Positions 54,938 to 63,109 of a stretch of 64,000 nt of DNA are shown piece after piece; within the stretch, counting starts at the first letter, position 1, and the number at the start of each line of letters is the position of its first letter. A program made the position numbers and the translations under genes. The notes under the pieces are model-generated. The model made no database searches. It was not told the origin of the DNA and saw nothing but the letters and a program-made list of their open reading frames with translations. Source of the DNA: Acidobacteriota bacterium (GTDB lineage Bacteria; Acidobacteriota; Blastocatellia; Pyrinomonadales; Pyrinomonadaceae); the NCBI GenBank assembly GCA_019239425.1, contig JAFAZX010000029.1:1-64000 (forward strand). Direction: 5' to 3'.

Positions 54938-57232
54938 TTAGCGTGTGGCAGGAAATCGCAGCCTCAAACCCACACGCACAAACGCCGGCGGGCCGACGGT
55001 GAGGACGGGCGTGCGGCCTACGTCGTAGCGTCGGCCGGTGAGGTTCTCGGCGGCGGCGAAGACCTCGAGGCCGCGGCCGAGGCGGCGCGAGGCGAAGGCG
55101 TCGAGCGTGAAGTAGCCGCCGAGGCGGAGAAGGTTCTGGTCGTCGTCGAACTGCGAATTCGAGGCGCGGCCTTGCAGCGCGAAGGTAGTGCGGCCCGCGC
55201 GCCGCAGTTGAAAGCTGAGCTGCTGGCGCGCGACCTGCGGGAGTTGATTGCCTTCGAGCGTCGGGTCGGCGGGGAAACGCTCGACGCGCGCGTCGACGAA
55301 CAGGTACCCGGCCGAGGCCGTCCAGCCGCGCGCGAGGCGCTGCTCGAACTCCGCCTCCAGCCCCTGCGAGCGCGTGCGGCCGAGGTTCGCGCGGCGGCGA
55401 GTGATGAGGGCCGGCGTCGTCGAGAGCGTCAGGTTCGCCACGGGCCGCGTCACGTCCATCCAGAAGAAGTTCGCGCGCGCCGCCGCGCCGCGCCGCGCCG
55501 CGTTGTAGAGAAGCCCCGCCTCGCCGCTCGTCAGACGTTCGGCCCGGAGGTTCTCGTCGGCGAGCGTCAGGACGTTGCCGACGCGGAACGAGCGGTACAG
55601 CTCGTTCAACGTCGGCGCGCGGAAGGCCCGGCCCGCGGTCGCGTTGAGCGAGACCGTATCCGACACTTTGAAGACGGCCGCGAGCTGCGGGCTGAAGGCC
55701 GTCTCGTCGCGCCCCTCGAAGCTGACCGTCGAGACCGCGCGCGTGCCCGTCAGCGCGCGCGTCGTCTGCTGCGCGCGGAAGTTGCGCCAGCGGTCGAAGC
55801 GCGCGCCGGGTGTGACGACGAGCCTGTCCGTCAGCCTTATCGCGTCGCGCGCGTAGAAACCTTCGGTGCGCGCGCGCCCGCCCGCGCCAACGAGCGAAGA
55901 AGGCCGGCCCAAGACGTAGACCAGCTCGTCGCTCGCGCCGCGCGCCTCAGACCACTCGGAGCCGGCGACTAAGGACTGGCGACGGCCCGCCGCGCGCGAC
56001 CACTGGAAGGAGAATCCCGTCCCTTGCGCCGGCACGCGCTGGAGCCGCGTCAGCGTCTCGCTCGCGCGGTCGGCGGCGACGGCCGTAAAACTCTGGTCGA
56101 AGACCTGCGTGGAGGCTTGGGCGCGCAGGGCGAAGAGGCCGGCGCGCGCGTCGTCCCAGGTGAGGCCCGCGGCCGTCTGTCGTATGTGCGTGCGGTTGAA
56201 CTGTTGCGGCGTGCCGTTGCGGCGCGACTCGCCGTAGTAGGAAGGCCGCACGAAGGCGCTGAGACCTTCGAACAGCTCGCGGCCGACGTACAGCTCTCCG
56301 TAAGCGTTGCGCGAAGCGGCGGGCGTGTCCACGCGGCCCCGCTCGCGCTCGTCAACGAGGACGTAACCGCCGGTGCCGAACGTCTGCGCCGCGAGCGAGA
56401 GTTCGAAACCCTTACGCAAAGTGCTCGCGTAGAGCGAGGCGTCGGGCGTGCGCTGCGTGCCGTAGGAGGTCTCGAAGCGCATCTGCGTCGCTTCGACCTT
56501 GCGCGGGACGAACTGCACGACGCCGCCGAGCGCGCCGCTGCCGTAGAGCGAAGACGAGGCGCCGCGCAAGACCTCTACGCGCCCTATACCAGCGCGCGGG
56601 ACGCGGCCCCAGTAGACCCAGCCGCCGAACGGGTCGTTCAGGGGCACGCCGTCGTAGAGCACGACCGCGCGGCTCGCCCCGCTCGCACCGACGCCGCGCA
56701 GAGAGACGCCCTGCGCGGTCGGGTTGGCCGCGCGGCTCGAAGTGCGCCGGAAGAGCTGGAAGCCCGGCGCCTGCCGCAGCACGTCGTCGGCGGTCAGGGC
56801 CGCGGCCGTCTCAAGCTCCTCCTCCCCGAGCACGACGACGCTCGCGGCCGTCTCGGCGAGGCGCGTCTCGGTGCGCGAGGCCGTCACCGTCACGCGCTCG
56901 GCGAAGGACGCGGGCGCGAGCACGAGGCGCAACTCGCGGCCGTCCCACTCGCCCTCCTTCCAACGCCCTTCGAACTTATTGAAGCCCTCGGCCGTGACCG
57001 TCAACGTGAAGCCGAACGAACGCGGGTCGCCGGCGAACTCGAACCTCCCTTCCGCGTCCGTCTTCACCCCCGTCGCGTCAACAGACCTGTGCACAATCAG
57101 CATGACCTGTGCGCCCGCCACCGCCGCCCCGCTCTTGTCAACGACCACGCCGCGCACCGCGCCCCCCTGCGCGCGCGCGACGCAGACGAAGGAGACGAGG
57201 ACGAAGAAGACGCTGAACAATTTTGCCGGCAC
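54938..57232 (-). CDS. TonB-dependent receptor, BtuB/CirA-like
   Basis: 764 residues from GTG at 57232. Signal peptide to about residue 21, a carboxypeptidase-regulatory-like domain (about 25-108; GVVVDKSGAAVAGAQVML), plug (about 120-235; TADDVLRQAPGFQLF, GVPLNDPFGGWVYWGRV, IGRVEVLRGASSSLYGSGALGGVVQ), and a 22-strand-type barrel. It imports a siderophore, vitamin or similar ligand; the substrate is not readable. A perfect palindrome sits 5-22 bases upstream of the start, suggesting repression at that site. No cobalamin riboswitch is recognised upstream. Confidence 0.9.
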   Translation of the reverse strand: MPAKLFSVFFVLVSFVCVARAQGGAVRGVVVDKSGAAVAGAQVMLIVHRSVDATGVKTDAEGRFEFAGDPRSFGFTLTVTAEGFNKFEGRWKEGEWDGRELRLVLAPASFAERVTVTASRTETRLAETAASVVVLGEEELETAAALTADDVLRQAPGFQLFRRTSSRAANPTAQGVSLRGVGASGASRAVVLYDGVPLNDPFGGWVYWGRVPRAGIGRVEVLRGASSSLYGSGALGGVVQFVPRKVEATQMRFETSYGTQRTPDASLYASTLRKGFELSLAAQTFGTGGYVLVDERERGRVDTPAASRNAYGELYVGRELFEGLSAFVRPSYYGESRRNGTPQQFNRTHIRQTAAGLTWDDARAGLFALRAQASTQVFDQSFTAVAADRASETLTRLQRVPAQGTGFSFQWSRAAGRRQSLVAGSEWSEARGASDELVYVLGRPSSLVGAGGRARTEGFYARDAIRLTDRLVVTPGARFDRWRNFRAQQTTRALTGTRAVSTVSFEGRDETAFSPQLAAVFKVSDTVSLNATAGRAFRAPTLNELYRSFRVGNVLTLADENLRAERLTSGEAGLLYNAARRGAAARANFFWMDVTRPVANLTLSTTPALITRRRANLGRTRSQGLEAEFEQRLARGWTASAGYLFVDARVERFPADPTLEGNQLPQVARQQLSFQLRRAGRTTFALQGRASNSQFDDDQNLLRLGGYFTLDAFASRRLGRGLEVFAAAENLTGRRYDVGRTPVLTVGPPAFVRVGLRLRFPATR

Positions 57233-57236
57233 GCGT

Positions 57237-57254
57237 CGAATGATAAATCATTCG
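57237..57254. promoter_or_regulatory. Palindromic operator candidate before the TonB receptor
   Basis: CGAATGATAAATCATTCG has 8-base perfect arms around a two-base centre. The inner ATGAT-ATCAT resembles the AT-rich half-sites of Fur-type regulators but does not match the classic 19-base Fur box. It lies at the position where binding would block initiation. Confidence 0.5.
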
Positions 57255-57270
57255 CGCGGCAGATGCGTGT

Positions 57271-57434
57271 AGCCGAGAGGCGTTGAGCACAGAGACACAG
57301 AGGCACAGCTTCGGGTCTATACCTCAACGAGCCGTGCCTCTATGTCTCTGTGTCTCTGTGTTGAATAGCCCTCGCCACCCGCCCGACGGTTAAAATTAAC
57401 AACTGCCTACTGCCGTCTGCCTACTGTCTACTGT
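57271..57434. repeat. Composite: CACAGAG palindrome plus CTACTGCC arm
   Basis: It begins with AGCCGAGAGGCGTTGAGCAC (identical to 46270-46289), then a CACAGAG palindrome to about 57364, a spacer, then CTACTGCC-type heptamers at 57401-57434. The complementary left GTAGGCA arm seen at 46204 is absent here. Confidence 0.8.
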
Positions 57435-57452
57435 TGTGTTAGTCTCGGGCGC

Positions 57453-58217
57453 GTGAACATCTGGCAGGAAGCGGTCATCGCGGCGGCGGCGTTCGCGGCG
57501 GGGATGATCAACTCGATTGCGGGCGGGGGGACGCTCGTCTCCTTCCCGGCCCTGCTGTGGGTCGGGCGCGCCTCGGTGGCGGCGAACGCGACGAGCACGG
57601 TCGCGCTCTGGCCGGCGTCGCTGGCGGGGCTGTTCGGCTTCCGGCGCGAGTTGAAAGGGAGCGGGCGCGACTTCGCGCTCTTCGCGGCGCCGTCGCTTCT
57701 GGGCGGCGTGCTCGGGGCGCTGCTGCTGCTGCGCACGCCTTCCGCGACGTTCGACCGCCTCGTCCCCTTCCTCATCCTCTTCGCGACGCTGCTGCTCGCG
57801 GCGCAGGAGCCGGTCTCGCGCCGGCTGCGCGCGGGGCGCGAGGAGGGGCACAGGCCGACGCGCGCGTGGTGGACGGGCGCCCTCATCTTCCAGTTCTGCG
57901 TCGGCGTCTACGGCGGCTACTTCGGCGCAGGGATAGGCATCCTGATGCTGGCGGCCCTGGGGCTTCTGGGCTTCACGGACATTCACCGGATGAACGCCCT
58001 GAAGAACCTGCTCGCCATCTGCATCAACGGCGTGGCCGCCGTCTGCTTCATCGCGTCCGGCGAGGTCTACTGGACGGACGTGCTGGTGATGACGTTCGCC
58101 GCCATCGCGGGCGGCTACCTGGGCGCGCGCCTCGCCTACCGCCTCGGCCGCCGCTTCGTCCGCCTCGCCGTCATCGTCATCGGTTTGGTGATGAGCGTCT
58201 CGCTCTTCTTGAGGTGA
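57453..58217 (+). CDS. TSUP-family (TauE/SafE) membrane permease
   Basis: 254 residues from GTG at 57453, with about eight hydrophobic helices in two repeats. The N-terminal block GMINSIAGGGTLVSFPALL and the second-half GGYFGAGIGILMLAALGLLG are the paired signature of the TauE/SafE (TSUP) family, which exports sulfite or organosulfonates or moves small organic anions. No neighbouring sulfur gene supports a specific substrate. The stop codon lies inside the heptamer repeat that follows. Confidence 0.88.
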   Translation: MNIWQEAVIAAAAFAAGMINSIAGGGTLVSFPALLWVGRASVAANATSTVALWPASLAGLFGFRRELKGSGRDFALFAAPSLLGGVLGALLLLRTPSATFDRLVPFLILFATLLLAAQEPVSRRLRAGREEGHRPTRAWWTGALIFQFCVGVYGGYFGAGIGILMLAALGLLGFTDIHRMNALKNLLAICINGVAAVCFIASGEVYWTDVLVMTFAAIAGGYLGARLAYRLGRRFVRLAVIVIGLVMSVSLFLR

Positions 58218-58297
58218 TAAGTGATAAGTGATAAGTGATAAGAGAAAGCAGACGGGCCTTGCCTTCTCTTATCACTTATCACTTATCACTCATCACT
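58212..58297. repeat. Paired repeat, GTGATAA heptamer family
   Basis: Four near-perfect GTGATAA units at 58212-58245 pair with 58264-58297. It contains the TSUP stop codon and ends four bases before the stop of the convergent metallopeptidase gene. Confidence 0.9.
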
Positions 58298-58301
58298 GCG
58301 C

Positions 58302-59162
58302 CTAAAGGGCGCGCGTGCTGAAGGTGTCGCAGCGGCGCATGTCGCCGGAGTCGAAGCCGGCGCGGAACCAGCGGACGCGCTGCTCGGAGGTGCCGTGGGT
58401 GAAGGAGTCCGGGACGGCGTACCCTTGCGCCTCGCGCTGGAGGCGGTCGTCGCCGATGGCCGAGGCGGCGCCCAGCGCCTCCTCCAGATCGCCCGGGTCG
58501 AGGATGTTGCGCTGCTTGGCGTAGAAGCCCCAGACGCCCGCGTAGCAGTCGGCCTGAAGCTCTAACCTGACGGAGAGGTCGTTGGACTGCGCCTCGCTGC
58601 GCGCGCGGCGTTGGAGCTGCGTCACCTTGTCGGACGTGCCGAGGAGGTTCTGGACGTGGTGGCCGACCTCGTGCGCGATGACGTAGGCCTGCGCGAAGTC
58701 GCCCGGCGCGCCGAAGCGCCGCTGCAGCTCGTCGTAGAAGGAGAGGTCGATGTAGACCTTCTCGTCGGCCGGGCAGTAGAAGGGGCCGACGGCCGAGGTG
58801 GCGCGCCCGCAGGCGGTGTCGGCGCGCCCCGAGAAGAGTTGCAGCGTCGGCTCGCGGTACTGGCTCTGGTTGCGCTTGAAGACGTCGCCCCAGACGTCCT
58901 CGGTCGTGCCGAGCACCTTCCTCACGAACTGCGACTGCTCGTCAGTCCGCTGCTGCCCCGGCCCCGTGCGCTGCGCCGGCGCGGGGCCTTCGACGGGGCC
59001 GCCGCTGTTCAGCAACTGGCTCGGGTCAACCCCGAAGACAAGCGCGAGGATGACGATGATGAGCGTCCCGCACCCGCCGCCCACGGCCATCCCGCCGCGC
59101 CCGAGTCCCATCCCCCGCCGGTCTTCCACGTTCCCGCTCTCGCGCAGTCCACCTAGTTTCAT
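58302..59162 (-). CDS. Neutral zinc metallopeptidase (YpfJ family)
   Basis: 286 residues. An N-terminal cytoplasmic tail with [18 protein letters not shown] leads into one membrane helix (about 30-48), then the extracytoplasmic zinc peptidase domain: [19 protein letters not shown], the zinc motif [26 protein letters not shown], and [19 protein letters not shown] near the end. This is the complete YpfJ (PF04228) pattern. The physiological substrate is not known. It overlaps a repeat only at its 3' flank. Confidence 0.92.
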   Translation of the reverse strand: MKLGGLRESGNVEDRRGMGLGRGGMAVGGGCGTLIIVILALVFGVDPSQLLNSGGPVEGPAPAQRTGPGQQRTDEQSQFVRKVLGTTEDVWGDVFKRNQSQYREPTLQLFSGRADTACGRATSAVGPFYCPADEKVYIDLSFYDELQRRFGAPGDFAQAYVIAHEVGHHVQNLLGTSDKVTQLQRRARSEAQSNDLSVRLELQADCYAGVWGFYAKQRNILDPGDLEEALGAASAIGDDRLQREAQGYAVPDSFTHGTSEQRVRWFRAGFDSGDMRRCDTFSTRAL

Positions 59163-59182
59163 GTTTTATGCTCTCCGTTCTC

Positions 59183-59267
59183 GAAAGGATGAAGGATGAA
59201 GGAGTAGCAAACCGCATCCTTTTCATCCCTTACCCTTCCGCCTTCATCCTTCATCCTTCATCCTTCC
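59183..59267. repeat. Paired repeat, GGATGAA heptamer family
   Basis: 59183-59203 pairs with the distal part of 59217-59267. The right arm encodes the last residues and the TGA stop of the phospholipase-D-like gene (59244-59246). Confidence 0.85.
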
Positions 59268-60791
59268 AGGCGGGGGCGGCGGGGGCGGGTCGCCGTGCTC
59301 CTTCTCGCTCCTGACGGTCACGCCCTTGTGGAGCTTGTAGGCGCGTATGAAGAGCGCGAGCGCGACCCAGATTCCGATGAGGGCCAAAGGGTACGTGATG
59401 GCGTGCGGCCACTTGACGGCGACGAACGAGAGCGCGAGCAGCAGCCCACCCGCCATCCACATCAGACGCCCCTCCGCCGGCCCGAGCACGCGGCGGTTCG
59501 TGATGGCCGCGCCCACGGCGCTGCCCACGCCGATGAAGCCCGCGGCGGCGCGGCTCGTGCTCCCCTTGCGGCTCGTGCGCTGCCTGCGCCTCCCGTGCGC
59601 GGGCGGCGGCCCGAGCGGCTTCACGCGCCTTCGCTCGCTGATGACGATCTCGGTCGCGTTTTCGAGGTCGCGGCAGTACATCTCCTCCATCTGCTTCGCG
59701 AAGCCCTCGTCCTCGATGGAGACGTCCAGCTCCCAGTTCCCCATCCAGCTCGCGACGTTCAGATTCGTCGAGCCGACGCGCGCCCACTTGCCGTCGACCA
59801 CGGAGGTCTTCGCGTGGATCATCGGGCCGTTCCACTCGAAGACGCGCACGCCCGCCTCGAGGAGCGCGCGGTAGTTGGCGCGCGAGAGCGCGGAGACGAC
59901 CGGGATGTCGCTCGCGCTCGGCACGAGCAGGCGCACGTCCACGCCGTCCTGCGCCGCCGCGCGCAGGGCCTGCACGTACATCGTCGTGCCGACGAAGTAC
60001 GCGTCCGTCAGCCAGAGGTACTCGCGCGCGCCCGCCGCGACGAGCTGTTCGAGCCGGTAGAGTCCGACCGAGTTCGGCTCCGTCGCGATGACGCGCACGG
60101 ACACGTCGCCGCCCTGCCCGATGGTTTCGGGCGCGGGCAGGTCTTCCGCGGGAATCTTCTCGCCGCACGAAGTCTCCCACGCGCGCGCGAAGGCCGCGTC
60201 CATCTCCGCGACCGCGGGGCCGCGTATCTCGACGCCGGTGTCGCGCCAGGGGTCGATGTTCTTCTCCGGGCGGCCGACCCAGTCGCGGCCGACGCAGAGG
60301 CCCATGACGAAGCCCAACTGCCCGTCCACCGAGATCATCTTGCGGTGGTCGCGGTTGAACCAGCCGAACGGCTCGTCGAAGCGCGGCGGGTTGAAGCCCC
60401 TGACCTCGACGCCCGCGTCGCGCAAGTTGCGCCAGAACCTCCGCGAGGTCTTGCCGACGGCGCCGAGCCAGTCGTAGACGACGCGCACACGCACGCCCTC
60501 GCGCGCCTTCGCGATGAGCGCTTCGGCGAACTCGCGGCCCACGTCGTCCTCGTGGATGATGAAGCTCTCGAAGTGTATCGTGCGGCGCGCGTTCTTAATC
60601 GCTTCGAGCCAGGCGGGGTAGTTCTCTTTGGCGTCGACGAGGAGCCGCACGCCGTTGCCGGGGATGAGCTGCGACCCCGTAGCGCGCGCGTACGCCTTGT
60701 CGACGGCGCGGCGCACGGGCCGCAACTCGGCCGTGTTCCCGCGCACGTCCGCGCGCTCCTGCGGCTTGGGTTGGTAGACCTCGGTCGTCAT
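59244..60791 (-). CDS. Phospholipase D-type cardiolipin synthase-like protein
   Basis: 515 residues from the ATG at 60791. Two HKD motifs: [12 protein letters not shown] near residue 168 and [20 protein letters not shown] near 325. This matches the cardiolipin synthase/PLD family that transfers phosphatidyl groups. Unlike bacterial Cls, the membrane helices are C-terminal (about 435-490) rather than N-terminal. The final residues GRMKDEG are encoded by the repeat, so the natural C-terminus may have been replaced when the repeat arrived. Lipid role likely, exact reaction open. Confidence 0.88.
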   Translation of the reverse strand: MTTEVYQPKPQERADVRGNTAELRPVRRAVDKAYARATGSQLIPGNGVRLLVDAKENYPAWLEAIKNARRTIHFESFIIHEDDVGREFAEALIAKAREGVRVRVVYDWLGAVGKTSRRFWRNLRDAGVEVRGFNPPRFDEPFGWFNRDHRKMISVDGQLGFVMGLCVGRDWVGRPEKNIDPWRDTGVEIRGPAVAEMDAAFARAWETSCGEKIPAEDLPAPETIGQGGDVSVRVIATEPNSVGLYRLEQLVAAGAREYLWLTDAYFVGTTMYVQALRAAAQDGVDVRLLVPSASDIPVVSALSRANYRALLEAGVRVFEWNGPMIHAKTSVVDGKWARVGSTNLNVASWMGNWELDVSIEDEGFAKQMEEMYCRDLENATEIVISERRRVKPLGPPPAHGRRRQRTSRKGSTSRAAAGFIGVGSAVGAAITNRRVLGPAEGRLMWMAGGLLLALSFVAVKWPHAITYPLALIGIWVALALFIRAYKLHKGVTVRSEKEHGDPPPPPPPGRMKDEG

Positions 60792-60912
60792 CAAACTGAC
60801 ATCTTAGCCGTCACGCCGTTAGGCAACTGTGTCCGCAAGCCAACAAATCTGTTGCGAGGTTCGGGAGAGGCCACTCATAATAACGCGAATCGGCGCGGGA
60901 GGGCGAAGACAT

Positions 60913-61587
60913 TTGGACACGAAGCAGAAGGCGGGTTTCAGGGCGGCGGAGTTTATCGAGGACGGGATGCGCGTGGGCCTGGGCACGGGCACGACCGCCT
61001 ACTGGCTGGTCGAGCGCCTGGGCGAGCGCGTGCGCGAGGGACTGCGCGTGCGCTGCGTGCCGACCTCGCGGCGGACGGAGGAGCAGGCGCGGGGCCTGGG
61101 TATTCCGCTCGTCACGCTCGGCGAGGCCGGCGGGCTAGACCTTGCCGTCGACGGCGCGGACGAGATCGGGCCGGGCCTCGTGCTCGTCAAGGGCGGCGGC
61201 GGCGCTCTGCTCCGGGAGAAGCTCGTGGCCTCGGCCGCGCGGCGCTTCGTCGTCATCGCCGACAAATCGAAGTGCGTCGAAGTGCTCGGCCGCTTTCCAC
61301 TCCCCGTCGAGGTCGTGCCGTTCGGCTGGGAGCTGACGGCGCGCAGGGTCGCGGACGCGGCGCGCGTCGAGCCCGTGCGCAGACTTGACGCGGGCGGCGA
61401 GCCGTTCGTCACGGACAACGGCAACTACATCGTCGACTGTCACTGCGGCGCGATTGAAGACCCCGCGCGCCTGGAGCGCGAGCTGAAGTCGCTCACGGGC
61501 GTCGTCGAGAGCGGCCTCTTCGTCGGCATCGCACACCTCGCGGTCGTCGCTGCCGACGACAAAGACGTGGAGATCATCGAACCTTAG
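60913..61587 (+). CDS. rpiA: Ribose-5-phosphate isomerase A
   Basis: 224 residues from the TTG at 60913 (GGGAGGG about nine bases upstream). The frame is open to 60829, but those residues are not family-like. RpiA blocks: VGLGTGTTAYWLVERLGE, LAVDGADEIGPGL, VKGGGGALLREKLVA, and a C-terminal GVVESGLFVGIAHL. It interconverts ribose 5-phosphate and ribulose 5-phosphate in the pentose phosphate pathway. A short hairpin follows immediately. Confidence 0.93.
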   Translation: MDTKQKAGFRAAEFIEDGMRVGLGTGTTAYWLVERLGERVREGLRVRCVPTSRRTEEQARGLGIPLVTLGEAGGLDLAVDGADEIGPGLVLVKGGGGALLREKLVASAARRFVVIADKSKCVEVLGRFPLPVEVVPFGWELTARRVADAARVEPVRRLDAGGEPFVTDNGNYIVDCHCGAIEDPARLERELKSLTGVVESGLFVGIAHLAVVAADDKDVEIIEP

Positions 61588-61609
61588 ACAGAACCGCTCG
61601 CGGTTCTGT
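61588..61609 (+). terminator. Short hairpin after rpiA
   Basis: A 9-base perfect stem (ACAGAACCG with its complement) and a CTCG tetraloop begin directly after the rpiA stop. No clear T tract follows, so intrinsic termination is uncertain. Confidence 0.5.
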
Positions 61610-61677
61610 TCATCTCGTGACGCAAAGCGTACAAAGAAGGCGCAAAGAGCGGATAGAGTTCCTTTAGCATCGCGCGC

Positions 61678-62325
61678 GTGCAGAGACCGTTGACGCTTCT
61701 CCTCGCCGCCTCCTCCTGGGCGCGCACGCTCATCGAGCTCTTCGTGGGGCTCGGGCCGTTCGGCCCGTTCCTGCTCGAAGCCTTCGACTCCTCCTTCTTC
61801 TACGTGCCGCTGGCGAACGAGCTTCTGCTCTTCGCGCTCATCCACGGCGGCGGCGAAGCTTCACGCTGGATGTGGGTGGTCTACGCTCTGACGGGCGCGG
61901 CCGGGACGGTGGCAGGCGTCTTCCTGCTCGACCTCGTCATGCGGCGCGTGGGCGCGGGCGGCGTCGAGCGTCTGGTCGGGCGGAAACGTTTCGGGAAGCT
62001 GAAAGCCAAGGTCGAGCGCAACACCGGCTGGGTCGTCTTCGTGGCGTCGGCGCTCCCGCCGCCCTTCCCCTTCCGCTTCACACTGATGACGGCCTCGGCG
62101 CTCCAGTGCGACCGCACGCGGATGTTCACGGCGGTCTTCGCCGGGCGCTTCCTGCGCTTCGCGGCCGAGGCGCTGCTCATCCTCTACTTCGGCCGCCGCT
62201 TCCTCGACTTCATGAACTCCGACGCCTTCAACTACGTCGTCTACTCGCTCACCCTCGTCGCCGTCCTCGGAAGCGCCGTGACGATCTACAGGATGTTCTG
62301 GAAAGGACAAAGCAGTAGGCAGTAG
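61678..62325 (+). CDS. VTT-domain (YqaA/DedA-like) membrane protein
   Basis: 215 residues from GTG at 61678, with several hydrophobic helices. Blocks FDSSFFYVPLANELLLFALI, ALTGAAGTVAGVFLLDLVMRR (glycine-rich helix), ALPPPFPFRFTLMTASALQ and FAGRFLRFAAEALLILYFG fit the VTT/SNARE-associated family, in which prolines in the re-entrant loop are typical. Members act in membrane lipid transport or scrambling. The stop codon TAG is inside the GTAGGCA repeat. Confidence 0.82.
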   Translation: MQRPLTLLLAASSWARTLIELFVGLGPFGPFLLEAFDSSFFYVPLANELLLFALIHGGGEASRWMWVVYALTGAAGTVAGVFLLDLVMRRVGAGGVERLVGRKRFGKLKAKVERNTGWVVFVASALPPPFPFRFTLMTASALQCDRTRMFTAVFAGRFLRFAAEALLILYFGRRFLDFMNSDAFNYVVYSLTLVAVLGSAVTIYRMFWKGQSSRQ

Positions 62326-62390
62326 GCAGTAGGCAGTAAAGGCACAACCTCTTCAACTGCCTACTGCCATCCGCCTACCGCCTACTGCTT
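62310..62390. repeat. Paired repeat, GTAGGCA heptamer family
   Basis: 62310-62339 (three GTAGGCA units) pairs with 62355-62390. It contains the stop of the membrane protein and touches the stop of the small basic protein on the other strand. Confidence 0.88.
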
Positions 62391-62585
62391 TCAGTGCAGT
62401 CCGTCGCCCGAGGTGTCGCCGCGGGTGGATTCGCGCTTGCCGAGTTTGGGGACGGCTCGCGAGGTCGCGCCGCCTTTGCGCGCGGGGCGGCGTTTGCGCT
62501 CGCTGCGCGCCTGGGTCGAAGGGCCTTTGCGGCCGCGCACCTGCCGCTCTTCGTCGCGGCCCGCCATGTCTTTACGCTCCGGCAT
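62391..62585 (-). CDS. Small highly basic protein
   Basis: 64 residues from the ATG at 62585, with AAGGAG nine bases upstream. Very rich in Arg, Lys and Gly, no hydrophobic segment (MPERKDMAGRDEERQ start, RSERKRRPARKGG middle). It could bind nucleic acid, but no family is recognised. It follows the GntR regulator gene by about 21 bases on the same strand, so they probably share a transcript. Confidence 0.6.
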   Translation of the reverse strand: MPERKDMAGRDEERQVRGRKGPSTQARSERKRRPARKGGATSRAVPKLGKRESTRGDTSGDGLH

Positions 62586-62606
62586 CTTCCACAACTCCTT
62601 TTCGTC

Positions 62607-62960
62607 TCAGCCGCGCCGCCCGCCGTTCGCGCCCTTCTTCGAAGGCTGTGGCTGCAGCGCGCGGCGGTCGCGGCTGGTGACGCCGGCCTGGCCCGCGGCC
62701 GTGCGGCTCTTCTTCGCCCCGCGCACGCGGCGGCCCGAGGTGCTGAAGGTCTCGATCAGGCCGTGCTCTTCGAGCCGGCGGTAGGCGTTGCGCACGATGT
62801 TGCGGCTGACGCCGAGCTGCACGGCCAGCGCGCGCTCGGACGTGATGGCGTCGCCGCGGGTGAACTTCCCCGCCAGGATGGCGCTGGCGATCTGGTTGAA
62901 AATCTGCTGCGTCTTCGTCTCGTCGCTCCCCGACCGTATCCGTATGTTCAAGTCCGGCAT
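62607..62960 (-). CDS. Short GntR-family regulator
   Basis: 117 residues. A single N-terminal winged helix: QIFNQIASAILAGKFTRGDAITSERALAVQLGVSRNIVRNAYRRLEEHGLIETFSTSGRRV (about 18-78), close to the YtrA-type short GntR proteins, which control membrane-active compound transporters in other bacteria. The remaining tail is basic and low in complexity (SKKGANGGRRG end) instead of a ligand domain. GGGGGA lies upstream of the ATG. Target unknown. Confidence 0.85.
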   Translation of the reverse strand: MPDLNIRIRSGSDETKTQQIFNQIASAILAGKFTRGDAITSERALAVQLGVSRNIVRNAYRRLEEHGLIETFSTSGRRVRGAKKSRTAAGQAGVTSRDRRALQPQPSKKGANGGRRG

Positions 62961-62989
62961 GTAGTGCGTGTCCCCCTTGTTCTTTAGTA

Positions 62990-63105
62990 AGCAGTAGGCA
63001 GATGGCAGTAGGCAGTTAAGAGCCCTGCCATCGTAAACCCGGATTTAACTTTCAACCTACAGAACGCGGAGCGGCTGCCTACTGCCGTCTGCCTACTGCC
63101 TACAG
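62990..63105. repeat. Paired repeat, GTAGGCA heptamer family
   Basis: 62990-63018 pairs with 63074-63105, with a 55-base loop that holds no feature. It lies between the esterase stop and the GntR start. Confidence 0.82.
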
Positions 63106-63109
63106 CTTT

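Noticed and set aside
57255..57452. Cobalamin riboswitch upstream of the TonB receptor
   Set aside because: The region consists of repeats; no B12-box-like sequence was recognised.
58212..58297. CRISPR array suggested by regular short repeats
   Set aside because: Units are only 7 bases with no spacers, and the array is followed by its own reverse complement.
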